A DNA stretch of 6,720 bases from Candidatus Hydrogenedentota bacterium (GCA_003557825.1 PWNM01000585.1:1-6720); one strand, 5' to 3'. Numbered from the stretch's first letter, positions 1 through 6,178 are shown. Numbers and translations: made by a program. Notes: generated by a model from the letters alone, not told the origin.

Positions 1-111
1 GAAGCGGTTCATCAAGCAGCGCTGCTCGAACGTGCACGGGATATCATTCCCAAGCACCAACCTGAACAGACCGATTCCCTGTCCGCCTTGACGCCGGCCT
101 ATGCCGGCTAG
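1..111 (+). CDS. C-terminal end of an unrecognised protein (5' end outside window)
   Basis: Frame 1 is open from the first base to a TAG at 109-111 and gives 36 residues ending in ...SALTPAYAG. The first part (EAVHQAALLERARDIIPKH) looks like an amphipathic helix; the tail is a short polar, Pro/Ala-containing segment typical of a disordered C-terminus. No family can be recognised from so little. Two things support a real gene end: the plausible composition of this frame, and a strong hairpin starting about 30 nt after the stop. The other two plus-strand frames also stay open for part of this stretch, so the frame choice is not certain. It is separated by about 440 nt, a terminator and a new promoter from the next gene, so they are probably not co-transcribed. 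Confidence 0.5.
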   Translation, partial: EAVHQAALLERARDIIPKHQPEQTDSLSALTPAYAG

Positions 112-141
112 AGCGCCCAAGGCGGCTGTTAATCCCCCATC

Positions 142-171
142 CCCCGGCGCGGTCCCCTCCCCGCGCCGGGG
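142..171 (+). terminator. GC-rich hairpin after the upstream gene
   Basis: CCCCGGCGCGG (142-152) and CCGCGCCGGGG (161-171) form a perfect 11-bp inverted repeat with an 8-nt pyrimidine-rich loop (153-160). It begins about 30 nt after the TAG at 109-111. No T-run follows (the next bases are AGTCCCATT), so it is not a textbook intrinsic terminator. It could still end transcription or protect a 3' end. The stem reads the same on the other strand. Confidence 0.5.
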
Positions 172-397
172 AGTCCCATTCCGCGCTGACATTCTGCGCT
201 ATGCCAAACCTTCACCGCCCTTGATGCTCTTATCCTCGGATGTGCTGTCCCAAAAATCAGACAAACAAACCGTCACTGGCAGATTCTGGAGGTACGGATA
301 TGTGGAGGGCCAATCATTTTCGCTAAAACCGATGATAACCCGGCATGAAATACCCGGATACCCACCGTACCCTCACCGGTTTTGCCCAAAAAAGTTC
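172..397. other. Intergenic region without recognisable gene
   Basis: About 225 nt lie between the hairpin and the promoter. The only notable items are short A/C-rich stretches and a loose repetition of ACCCGG/ATACCC (about 337-365). An open frame crossing the area (101-469) runs through both the hairpin and the promoter, has a low-complexity Pro/Arg-rich N-terminus and lacks a ribosome site, so I do not consider it a gene. The region may hold upstream regulatory sites, but none can be named. Confidence 0.5.
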
Positions 398-426
398 TTG
401 AGTATTAGCCGCACTGGGTTTATAAT
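398..426 (+). promoter_or_regulatory. Sigma-70 type promoter for the repeat-protein gene
   Basis: A -35 box TTGAGT (398-403; matches the first four bases of TTGACA) and a perfect -10 box TATAAT (421-426) are separated by exactly 17 bp. Initiation is expected near 433, giving a leader of roughly 120 nt before the ATG at 553. The inverted repeats CCGCAC (409-414, in the spacer) and GTGCGG (441-446, just after the predicted start) flank the -10 box and could be a repressor site. That role is inference. Confidence 0.7.
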
Positions 427-432
427 AAAACA

Positions 433-445
433 CGCACAAAGTGCG
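433..445 (+). promoter_or_regulatory. Small inverted repeat at the predicted transcription start
   Basis: CGCAC (433-437) AAA GTGCG (441-445) is a 5-bp inverted repeat with a 3-nt spacer, lying exactly where transcription from the promoter at 398-426 should begin. It could be an operator half-site pair or a 5'-end hairpin that stabilises the mRNA. It is short enough to be chance. Confidence 0.25.
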
Positions 446-497
446 GACAATGGAGTGCATTATCGCTAGGAGTCTTTGTGGAGGATGATGTTTCTGC

Positions 498-538
498 GTG
501 GCAGGCGGGGCGCCACCCAGCGCAATGGTTTAAACCAT
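498..538 (+). promoter_or_regulatory. Leader with GC hairpin and 14-bp palindrome before the start codon
   Basis: Within the predicted leader, GTGGC (498-502) can pair with GCCAC (512-516) around a 9-nt loop. Next comes the perfect palindrome ATGGTTTAAACCAT (525-538), ending 14 nt before the ATG. A palindrome with no loop folds poorly as RNA, so it fits a protein-binding DNA site better. No known riboswitch consensus could be matched. Confidence 0.25.
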
Positions 539-540
539 GA

Positions 541-552
541 AAGGCAGGAGCC
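541..552 (+). promoter_or_regulatory. Ribosome binding site of the repeat-protein gene
   Basis: The purine-rich stretch AAGGCAGGAG (541-550) lies directly before the ATG at 553. AAGG (541-544) leaves an 8-nt gap to the ATG, while GGAG (547-550) leaves only 2 nt. The next in-frame ATG (568) would be 17 nt from GGAG, so 553 is the better start. It also gives a complete signal peptide. Confidence 0.5.
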
Positions 553-906
553 ATGACTTTGACCACCATGTTCGGACGGACGATTCGGAATCGGGATTTG
601 CTTTTACTGGGGATGGCAATTCTATTGACATTGGGAAGCTTCCAGGCGGCGGCACAGATAGAAATATCTACCATCGAGGAGCTTCAGCTTATTGGAAACG
701 ACCCCGATTATCCCCTTGACGGAAACTACATTCTGACTCAAGACATTGACGCCTCGGATACCGTGAACTGGAACGATGGCGCGGGATTCAACCCTATTGG
801 AGCCTATGAACCGGAACCTGCGTTTACCGGCGTATTTAACGGGCAAGGATATGTCGTTACGGACCTGTACATCAACCGTCCCGGCGCAGCCCGTGAGGAC
901 GTCTGA
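553..906 (+). CDS. N-terminal piece of the repeat protein: signal peptide and start of GLUG domain
   Basis: This 117-residue product ends at the internal TGA. Residues 1-34 form a classic Sec signal peptide: basic n-region (GRTIRNR), hydrophobic core LLLLGMAILLTLG, then FQAAA before Q35, a good signal peptidase I site. The mature start IEISTIEELQLIG, followed by YILTQDIDASDTVNW, GFNPIG, FTGVFNGQGY and LYINRPG, is the usual N-terminal cap of GLUG-repeat proteins (family knowledge). By itself it would be secreted but would lack all repeats and the anchor, so it is unlikely to function alone. It has the only plausible promoter and ribosome site of the locus. Confidence 0.7.
   Translation: MTLTTMFGRTIRNRDLLLLGMAILLTLGSFQAAAQIEISTIEELQLIGNDPDYPLDGNYILTQDIDASDTVNWNDGAGFNPIGAYEPEPAFTGVFNGQGYVVTDLYINRPGAAREDV
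904..906 (+). other. In-frame TGA replacing a conserved glycine codon
   Basis: The frame reads ...R-E-D-V-(TGA)-L-F-G-V-I-G. In GLUG proteins this position is commonly Y/D-V-G-L-F-G, so one G-to-T change of GGA to TGA explains the stop. The following base is C, a context reported as weak for UGA termination, so low-level readthrough is possible. The rest of the frame has no second TGA and uses GGN for glycine and TGG for tryptophan normally, which argues against a reassigned genetic code. Confidence 0.8.
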
Positions 907-1863
907 CTATTCGGTGTCATTGGTCACGGCGGTCTTGTCAGGAATCTTGCCCTGGAAGGCGGCGAGGTAACGGGGAATCTCTACGTCGGCGCTTTGGCAG
1001 GATGGAGCTATGGAACAGTTTCGGGATCCTATGCAACAACCGAGGTGCTGGGCGATACCTATGTCGGCGGATTGGTAGGCGTTTCCAGCGGCGCCGCGGT
1101 AGTTACACAAAGCTATGCTGCAAGCCTGGTTACGGGTAGCCAAATCGTTGGCGGCTTAATCGGCTATAACCGCGAAGCAACGGTAACCGAAAGCTATGCG
1201 ACCAGCGATGTTTTAGGCGATTCTTATGTCGGCGGTTTGGCAGGCTGGAACGACGGTGCGATCATCGATAGCTACGCCACAGGCGTGGTGGAAGGTGAGC
1301 TCGAAGTCGGCGGTCTGGTGGGCTGGAACGATGGAAGCGATGCGCTCATCTCGAGATGTTATGCGGCCAGCACGGTAACGGGCAATCAGGAAAGGGTCGG
1401 CGGTCTAATCGGGTCCAGCTGGGATGGCACTATATCCCAAAGCTTGGCGATGGGCGAAGTGACGGGTAATGGGTACGCCGGCGGTCTAGTGGGCCGAAAT
1501 GGCATTCTAGAAGGCAGAAGCGGGACCATCTTGCAAAGCTACGCAACCGCGCCCGTATCGGGTGAGTTCTTTGTCGGCGGTCTGGTGGGCCTGAACGATG
1601 GCTCTGTGTCTGAATCCTACGCAACAGGGGAAACCGTAGGCGCTTCCAGCGTCGGGGGACTAATCGGTTGGAACGAAGGATCGGTATCCAATACCTACGC
1701 CATGGGCGCGGCGATGGGAGGCGAAAGCGTGGGCGGCCTGGTGGGCTGGAACGATGATGGATCGGTTTCCAATTCCTACTCCACGGGCGAGGTAACGGGG
1801 AACGCGGATCTTGGGGGCCTGGTCGGTACACTAGCCAACGGCTCGATTACGGCCTCGTTCTGG
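907..1863 (+). repeat. GLUG repeat block, 11 motifs
   Basis: Eleven copies of a V-G-G-L-x-G core (variants VGALAG, AGGLVG, LGGLVG) recur about every 22-35 residues. Typical intervening text is Y-A-T/S-x-x-V-x-G-x-x-x-V-G-G-L-V-G-W-N-D-G-S-V-S-x-S. The block ends in GSITASFWDVDTSD, the usual last rung of the family, and is followed by GWNF...YPYLQ (1954-2013). GLUG repeats are predicted to form a right-handed beta-helix or solenoid. They occur in bacterial surface proteins, including some IgA1 proteases, but no zinc-protease HExxH motif is present here. Confidence 0.85.
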
Positions 1864-4800
1864 GATGTCGATACGAGCGATCTGTTTGACTCTCCCGCCG
1901 GTACTGGCCTGTCGACTACGGACATGCAGACGATGAGCACGTTCACCAATGCCGGCTGGAATTTTGTCTCTGCCTGGGTTATTGATGACGGCGAATCCTA
2001 CCCTTATCTGCAAGCCTTTGCATCGCTGGGCAGGTTGCAGGTCACCCTTGAACCCTCCGAAGTACGGGATGAAGGGGCGCAGTGGCGGCGTGAAGGCACG
2101 ACGTTGTGGCGCAACAGTATGGACATGGAGCCGTGGCTATCTCCAGGAATTTATACCGTGGAATTCAAGGACGTGAGCGGATGGAACACGCCTGACCCCA
2201 AGCAAGCCACGGTGGTTGAAATGATGCCAACATTGGTGGTTGGTGCGTACACGCAGATGGAGGCGGGTGCCGGTTCGCTGCGGATGGTACTCGACCCCGT
2301 CGAAGCGCGCCAAGCAGGCGCTCAATGGCGACGGGTGGGGACCGAAACCTGGCGAGACAGCAACACGGCCGAACCCAATGTTCCCGCAGGAACGTACGAA
2401 GTGGAGTTCAGGGCGATAGACGGCTGGTTGGAGCCGGATTCTATGGAAGTCACCGTGGAGGAAGGTGAAACCGTCACCGAAACGGCTATCTATGAATTGC
2501 TCACCGGTTCGTTGCGGGTCTTGATTGAACCTGAAGACGCTGTTACCGCCGGCGCCCAATGGCGACGGGTTGGTACGGACACATGGCTTGATAGCGGCGA
2601 CACGGAACCGGAGGTACCCATCGGCGAACAAGATGTTGAGTTCCGCGATATTTCGGGCTGGGTCACGCCGAATGTGCAAACTGTCACCATCAACCTCGAC
2701 GAGACAACGGAGACAACCGGTATCTATGACCCGATGACGGCCGATACCGGAGCATTGCGGGTGTTCATCGAGCCGCAAGAAGCAGTGGATGACGGAGCCC
2801 AATGGCGGCGGGTCGGCACGGACACCTGGAACAATAGCGGTGTTGTTGAATGGAGTCTACCGGTTGGTTCGCATGAGGTCGAGTTCCGGGATATCACCGG
2901 ATGGACACCGCCCGCTACCGAAAACGTGACGATAGTGGATGGCGAGATCACTCAACTAACCGTGGAATACGTACGTGCTACATACACACTTACATACGAA
3001 CCGGGCGACCACGGGAGTATCGAAGGTGAAACGACACAGGTCGTGGAACACGGTTCGGACGGAACATCGGTACAGGTTATCGCCGATGAAGGCTATTACT
3101 TCCTTCAGTGGAGCGACGGTTCCACCGACAACCCGCGGACCGATACTAACGTGACCGAGGATCTCTCCGTGACGGCCGAGTATGGCTTGGAGGAATACAC
3201 GCTAAGCTACCAGGCTGGCCCCAATGGCTCGCTTGAAGGCGAAACGACGCAAGTCGTGGAACGCGGTTCGGATGGAACACCGGTCGAGGCGGTTCCCGAT
3301 GAAGGGTATCATTTCGTTCAGTGGAGCGACGGTTCCACCGATAACCCGCGGACCGATACCAATGTAACCGAGAACATCTCCGTTACGGCGGAGTTTGCCA
3401 TCAACGAATACACGCTGACTTACCAGGCCGGCCCCAATGGCTCGCTTGAAGGCGAAACAACGCAGACAGTGGAGCATGGTTCGGATGGAACGCAGGTCGA
3501 GGCCGTGCCTGATGAAGACTACCACTTCGTACAATGGAGCGACGGTTCCACTGACAACCCGCGGACCGATACCAATGTAACCGAGGACATCTCCGTTACG
3601 GCGAGTTTCTCCATCAACACGGGGGCCTTGCAGGTCTTTATCGAGCCTGGGGAGGCAATCACCGATGGAGCGCAATGGCGTCGTGTAGGCACGGACGATT
3701 GGAGCGACAGCGGCGATACGGAATCGGATATTTCCGTGGGCCAGTATGACGTGGAATTCCGCGATGCTAATGGTTGGATCACGCCCGATGTCCAGACAGT
3801 CACGATCGAGTCGGAGGACACCACCGAACTCACCGGGACCTATGTCGCGATGGAAGCCGGGACCGGCGGATTGCGGGTGTTCCTAAGCCCTCAGGACGCG
3901 GTCAACGCCGGCGCTCAATGGCGACGGGTCGGCACAGACACGTGGCGTGATAGCGGCACCGCCGAATGGAATCTGGCTACCGGTGAGTATTCCATCGAAT
4001 TCCAGGATGTGAGCGGATGGAATACGCCGAATCCCGCGACGGTGATGATCGAAGATGGCGAGATCACCTACCTCGAGGCCGAGTACTCGCAGATGCAAGC
4101 CGGGACCGGAGCGTTGCGGATGATTCTCGAACCGGCTGAAGCCCGTGAGGCTGGAGCCCAGTGGCGGCGCGTGGGTACGACCACATGGCGGGATAGCAAC
4201 ACGCTCGAATCCAACCTTTCCGCGGGCAACTACGAGGTGGAGTTCAGTTCCGTGGACGGTTGGGTAACCCCCAATACAATGACTGTTACCGTTTTGGTAG
4301 GAGAAACGGTCACGGCGACCGCTACCTATGGTGTCCCAACGGGATCGTTGAATGTGGAAATCGAGCCGCAGGATGCCGTTGACGCCGGAGCTCAATGGCG
4401 GCGCGTGGGCACAACAACTTGGCGCAATAGCGGATTTACCGAATCCGGTATCACGGTAGGCGACTATGAAGTCGAGTTCCGCGACATAGACGATTGGATC
4501 ACGCCCGAGGCGCAACCGGTAACGATCAACCGGGATGAGACAACCGGAATCACCGGAACCTACGAGCCCATGGAGATTGAGACCGGCGCATTGCGGGTGA
4601 CAATCGAGCCGCAAGCGGTCGTCAACGCCGGCGCTCGATGGCGACGGGTCGGCACGGATACCTGGCAGGACAGCGGCGCTACCGAGTGGGATGTGCCCGT
4701 CGGTGAATATGAGGTCGAGTTCCGGGATGTTGATGGATGGAACACGCCCGATCCGGAAGCGGTGACGATTGAAGACGGCGAGATAACGTTGCTCGAGGTG

Positions 4801-6123
4801 GAATACTCGCCGATGTTGCCGGGAACCGGTTCGTTGCGGATGATGCTCGAACCGGCCGGAGCCCGTCAGGCAGGAGCCCAATGGCGGCGTGTGGGTACCG
4901 ACCCGTGGCGAAACAGCAACACGGCTGAGCCTAATGTTCCTCCGGGAAATCATCAAGTGGAGTTCCGTTCCGTCAACGGCTGGTCCACGCCAAGCACCAT
5001 GACCGTAACTGTCGTGGAAGGACAAACGGTTACCGATACGGCCACATACACCGTACCAACCGGTTCGTTGCGGGTGATGATCTCGCCTGCCGGAGCGGTT
5101 GATGCGGGCGCACGGTGGCGACGGGTTGGTCGAACCACATGGCGCCCAAGCGGCGATGTGGAGTCGAATGTGCCTGTGGGCAATCACCAGGTCGAGTTCC
5201 GGTCCATCAGCGGATGGAACACCCCCAGCAACATCACGGTCTCCGTACCTGCGAACGACACGGGCGTGGGCAATGCGACCTATACGGTCATACCCAGTCC
5301 CGACCGACCCGGTTGCGGTTTGGGCAAGATGGCGGATATGTTGGCCATCGATACGACCACCGTCTATGAACCTGCCTTCCCGGCCACACAGACCGAGGAC
5401 GGAACACGTATTGCCAACGTGGATGCGAACCTGGCCGTCCGACTCCGGAGCGACGAACCCATCGATCCCGCGTCCATCTGGGGCATGGTTTCGTGGAACG
5501 CCGGGTATTCCGAAGACGTATCCTTAGTCTATGCCTCCGATGATGATGCCGATGGCTGGGCCGTGTTCGCGCCAGAGGCCGACTGGACCCCGGGTGACGA
5601 GGTGAGCTTCATCGCAGGCGCCGAGACCCTTTCGGGCGCCCAAGTGGAGCCGGCGAGCTTCACCTTCGTCGTGTCCGATATGGCGAGCGCCGCGGACGTG
5701 ACCCTGGCTCCCGCCCCTGCCCACTACGAAGGCGTCGGCATGGCCTGGAGGATCGGACCGGATGCCCTGTTCGACGAGCCCGTAACCGTCCAGATTCCCG
5801 TACCTACGGACCTGAATGCCGCGGACCTCGGGCTGGGATACCTCTTCGTATCCGAAGCCGGCGAGGCATTGGTTCCAGCCGACCGTGTCGAAGGATGGCT
5901 CGTACCGGATAGCCTGCGCGTAGTGACCGATGCCGACGGCGACTGGGTCGAAATCACAGTTCGTCATGGCGGCGTGGTCCAACTCCGGCAAGGGACCGCG
6001 AAGAACACCCCCGCGGGTCTAAGCACGAGCATCCCACAGGGTGACTTGGTCATATTCGTACTGGCCATGGCGAGCGTTATCGGGCTTGCCGCCGCCCGCA
6101 GACGGCGTACGCTACAAAGCTAA
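994..6123 (+). CDS. Main body of the repeat surface protein, downstream of the TGA
   Basis: The frame is open from directly after the TGA (907) to TAA at 6121-6123. The usable start closest to the break is a TTG at 994, inside the motif VGALAGW, with no convincing ribosome site; the first in-frame ATG is only at 1450. These starts cut into a repeat, so they are probably artefacts, and the true start is the ATG at 553. The segment carries ten more GLUG motifs, eleven W-R-R modules, three InlB-like modules, a C-terminal domain and the anchor. Made alone it would lack a signal peptide and would stay in the cytoplasm, so its role as a surface protein depends on readthrough or on the TGA being an error. 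A hairpin terminator follows 20 nt after the stop. Confidence 0.75.
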   Translation: MAGWSYGTVSGSYATTEVLGDTYVGGLVGVSSGAAVVTQSYAASLVTGSQIVGGLIGYNREATVTESYATSDVLGDSYVGGLAGWNDGAIIDSYATGVVEGELEVGGLVGWNDGSDALISRCYAASTVTGNQERVGGLIGSSWDGTISQSLAMGEVTGNGYAGGLVGRNGILEGRSGTILQSYATAPVSGEFFVGGLVGLNDGSVSESYATGETVGASSVGGLIGWNEGSVSNTYAMGAAMGGESVGGLVGWNDDGSVSNSYSTGEVTGNADLGGLVGTLANGSITASFWDVDTSDLFDSPAGTGLSTTDMQTMSTFTNAGWNFVSAWVIDDGESYPYLQAFASLGRLQVTLEPSEVRDEGAQWRREGTTLWRNSMDMEPWLSPGIYTVEFKDVSGWNTPDPKQATVVEMMPTLVVGAYTQMEAGAGSLRMVLDPVEARQAGAQWRRVGTETWRDSNTAEPNVPAGTYEVEFRAIDGWLEPDSMEVTVEEGETVTETAIYELLTGSLRVLIEPEDAVTAGAQWRRVGTDTWLDSGDTEPEVPIGEQDVEFRDISGWVTPNVQTVTINLDETTETTGIYDPMTADTGALRVFIEPQEAVDDGAQWRRVGTDTWNNSGVVEWSLPVGSHEVEFRDITGWTPPATENVTIVDGEITQLTVEYVRATYTLTYEPGDHGSIEGETTQVVEHGSDGTSVQVIADEGYYFLQWSDGSTDNPRTDTNVTEDLSVTAEYGLEEYTLSYQAGPNGSLEGETTQVVERGSDGTPVEAVPDEGYHFVQWSDGSTDNPRTDTNVTENISVTAEFAINEYTLTYQAGPNGSLEGETTQTVEHGSDGTQVEAVPDEDYHFVQWSDGSTDNPRTDTNVTEDISVTASFSINTGALQVFIEPGEAITDGAQWRRVGTDDWSDSGDTESDISVGQYDVEFRDANGWITPDVQTVTIESEDTTELTGTYVAMEAGTGGLRVFLSPQDAVNAGAQWRRVGTDTWRDSGTAEWNLATGEYSIEFQDVSGWNTPNPATVMIEDGEITYLEAEYSQMQAGTGALRMILEPAEAREAGAQWRRVGTTTWRDSNTLESNLSAGNYEVEFSSVDGWVTPNTMTVTVLVGETVTATATYGVPTGSLNVEIEPQDAVDAGAQWRRVGTTTWRNSGFTESGITVGDYEVEFRDIDDWITPEAQPVTINRDETTGITGTYEPMEIETGALRVTIEPQAVVNAGARWRRVGTDTWQDSGATEWDVPVGEYEVEFRDVDGWNTPDPEAVTIEDGEITLLEVEYSPMLPGTGSLRMMLEPAGARQAGAQWRRVGTDPWRNSNTAEPNVPPGNHQVEFRSVNGWSTPSTMTVTVVEGQTVTDTATYTVPTGSLRVMISPAGAVDAGARWRRVGRTTWRPSGDVESNVPVGNHQVEFRSISGWNTPSNITVSVPANDTGVGNATYTVIPSPDRPGCGLGKMADMLAIDTTTVYEPAFPATQTEDGTRIANVDANLAVRLRSDEPIDPASIWGMVSWNAGYSEDVSLVYASDDDADGWAVFAPEADWTPGDEVSFIAGAETLSGAQVEPASFTFVVSDMASAADVTLAPAPAHYEGVGMAWRIGPDALFDEPVTVQIPVPTDLNAADLGLGYLFVSEAGEALVPADRVEGWLVPDSLRVVTDADGDWVEITVRHGGVVQLRQGTAKNTPAGLSTSIPQGDLVIFVLAMASVIGLAAARRRRTLQS
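2029..2979 (+). repeat. W-R-R module array, first block (modules 1-4)
   Basis: Modules begin at 2029, 2272, 2506 and 2749, with lengths of 81, 78, 81 and 77 aa. The consensus is G-x-L-R-V-x-(I/L)-x-P-x-x-A-x-x-A-G-A-Q-W-R-R-V-G-T, then TW..S, a V-x-x-G-x-x-x-V-E-F-R-x-x-x-G-W-x-T-P turn, and a closing V-T-I...T...Y strand. The layout resembles PEGA-type surface domains (small beta sandwiches), but the assignment is by pattern only. Module 1 is the most divergent (QWRREG, MEPWLSPG). Subtypes in order are C, A, B, C. Confidence 0.8.
2980..3621 (+). repeat. Three tandem divergent InlB B-type repeats
   Basis: Copies start at 2980, 3193 and 3406 (71, 71 and 72 aa). Each has the order YTL(T/S)Y..G..GS(I/L)EGETTQ, V-E-x-G-S-D-G-T, a D-E-x-Y-x-F-x-Q-W-S-D-G-S-T-D-N-P-R-T-D core, then T-N-V-T-E-x-x-S-V-T-A. 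The Y-x-L-x-Y...G...W-S-D-G pattern is that of the divergent InlB B-repeat family found in cell-wall and secreted proteins. Copies 2 and 3 differ at only about 8 of 71 residues by eye and share long identical DNA runs around the WSDGSTD codons, so they duplicated recently. Confidence 0.8.
3622..5292 (+). repeat. W-R-R module array, second block (modules 5-11)
   Basis: Seven modules start at 3622, 3865, 4108, 4342, 4585, 4828 and 5062, alternating 81, 81 and 78 aa. Module subtypes run B, C, A, B, C, A, B. A modules have SLRM or ALRM, EAR or GAR, and SNT, and close with G(E/Q)TVT.TATY. B modules have SG..ES and, except the degenerate last copy, close with a (N/E)xx(D/E)TT..TGTY strand. C modules have SG..EW, GWNTP and IEDGEIT. 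Every third module is the closest relative, at exactly 720 bp, so the block grew by copying a three-module unit. QWRR is RWRR in modules 9 and 11. Confidence 0.85.
5314..6000 (+). other. C-terminal beta-rich domain of the repeat protein
   Basis: This region (about residues 1588-1816) begins CGLGKMADML and contains no repeats. The first half (LAVRLRSDEPIDP, GWAVFAPEADWTPGD, VSFIAGAETLSGA, FTFVV) looks like an immunoglobulin-like bacterial surface domain. The second half (AWRIGPDALFDEPVTVQIP, VEGWLVPDSLRVV, VRHGGVVQL) resembles the C-terminal 'choice-of-anchor' type regions placed just before sorting tails in environmental bacteria. Both identifications are from memory of pattern and are tentative. 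Confidence 0.45.
6031..6120 (+). other. C-terminal anchor: IPQGD, hydrophobic helix, Arg tail
   Basis: The last 30 residues show a tripartite sorting-signal layout. A short IPQGD motif (from 6031) is followed by a ~17-residue hydrophobic helix (LVIFVLAMASVIGLAAA, 6046-6096), then RRRR and TLQS. This is the arrangement of CTERM-type signals processed by exosortase- or sortase-like enzymes, or of a simple C-terminal membrane anchor. The motif is neither LPxTG nor PEP, so the processing enzyme cannot be named. Confidence 0.6.
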
Positions 6124-6143
6124 GCCGCATACAAATCAGTGAA

Positions 6144-6178
6144 ACCGGGAGCGGCGTTCAACGGACGCCGCTCCCGGT
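6144..6178 (+). terminator. Terminator hairpin of the repeat-protein gene
   Basis: ACCGGGAGCGGCGT (6144-6157) and ACGCCGCTCCCGGT (6165-6178) are perfect 14-bp arms with a 7-nt loop (6158-6164), 20 nt after the TAA. GTTT follows, a short T-run. The stem is preceded by GAA, so a few more A-T pairs are possible across a bulge. This is a strong intrinsic terminator candidate. Confidence 0.8.

Larger units (their letters stand above)
553..6123 (+). pseudogene. Giant secreted GLUG / W-R-R repeat / InlB-repeat surface protein, interrupted by one in-frame TGA
   Basis: Read through the TGA at 904-906, this single frame gives 1856 codons (TGA counted) with no other stop. Domain order by residue: signal peptide 1-34; GLUG-type beta-helix about 36-440; a conserved GLUG-family tail with GWNF (468) and YPYLQ (483); four ~80-aa modules 493-809; three ~71-aa InlB-like modules 810-1023; seven ~80-aa modules 1024-1580; a C-terminal beta-rich domain from about 1588; a hydrophobic anchor and Arg tail 1832-1852. 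The protein is almost free of cysteine, as expected outside the cell. No catalytic motif is visible, so an adhesin or cell-surface scaffold role is inferred from architecture alone. The halves are in the same frame and the protein motif continues across the stop, so the lesion is a point nonsense change or a sequencing error. The intact repeats and anchor downstream suggest the break is recent. Confidence 0.75.

Noticed and set aside
101..469. 122-residue plus-strand open frame upstream
   Set aside because: It crosses the GC hairpin at 142-171 and the promoter at 398-426, begins inside the upstream gene's end, and is low-complexity with no ribosome site.
431..540. Cyclic-di-GMP (GEMM) riboswitch in the leader
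   Set aside because: CACGCACA is reminiscent of the start of that class, but the conserved core and paired stems could not be found.
904..941. Selenocysteine insertion at the TGA
   Set aside because: CTGAC (903-907) can pair with GTCAG (937-941) and a 3-bp inner stem exists, but the fold is weak. The residue expected here is a structural glycine in a repeat protein, not a redox site.
907..2013. IgA1-protease-like (M26) peptidase
   Set aside because: GLUG repeats occur in that family, but no HExxH zinc motif or protease domain is present anywhere in the frame.
2137..2802. 221-residue minus-strand open frame
   Set aside because: Antisense to modules 1-4 and explained by the same repeat codons; no independent evidence of coding.
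2980..3621. CRISPR array or DNA-level tandem repeat
   Set aside because: The repeats are coding, in frame and 213 bp long with no spacer structure; they are protein domains.
3883..5187. 434-residue minus-strand open frame
   Set aside because: It lies fully opposite the W-R-R modules and its sequence is itself repetitive in step with them (recurrent HPQRTG, PPLG). It is an antisense shadow of the repeats with no domain or ribosome site.
553..6123. Reassigned genetic code (TGA as Gly or Trp)
   Set aside because: Only one TGA occurs in 1856 codons, while GGN and TGG are used freely. A recoded genome would show many.
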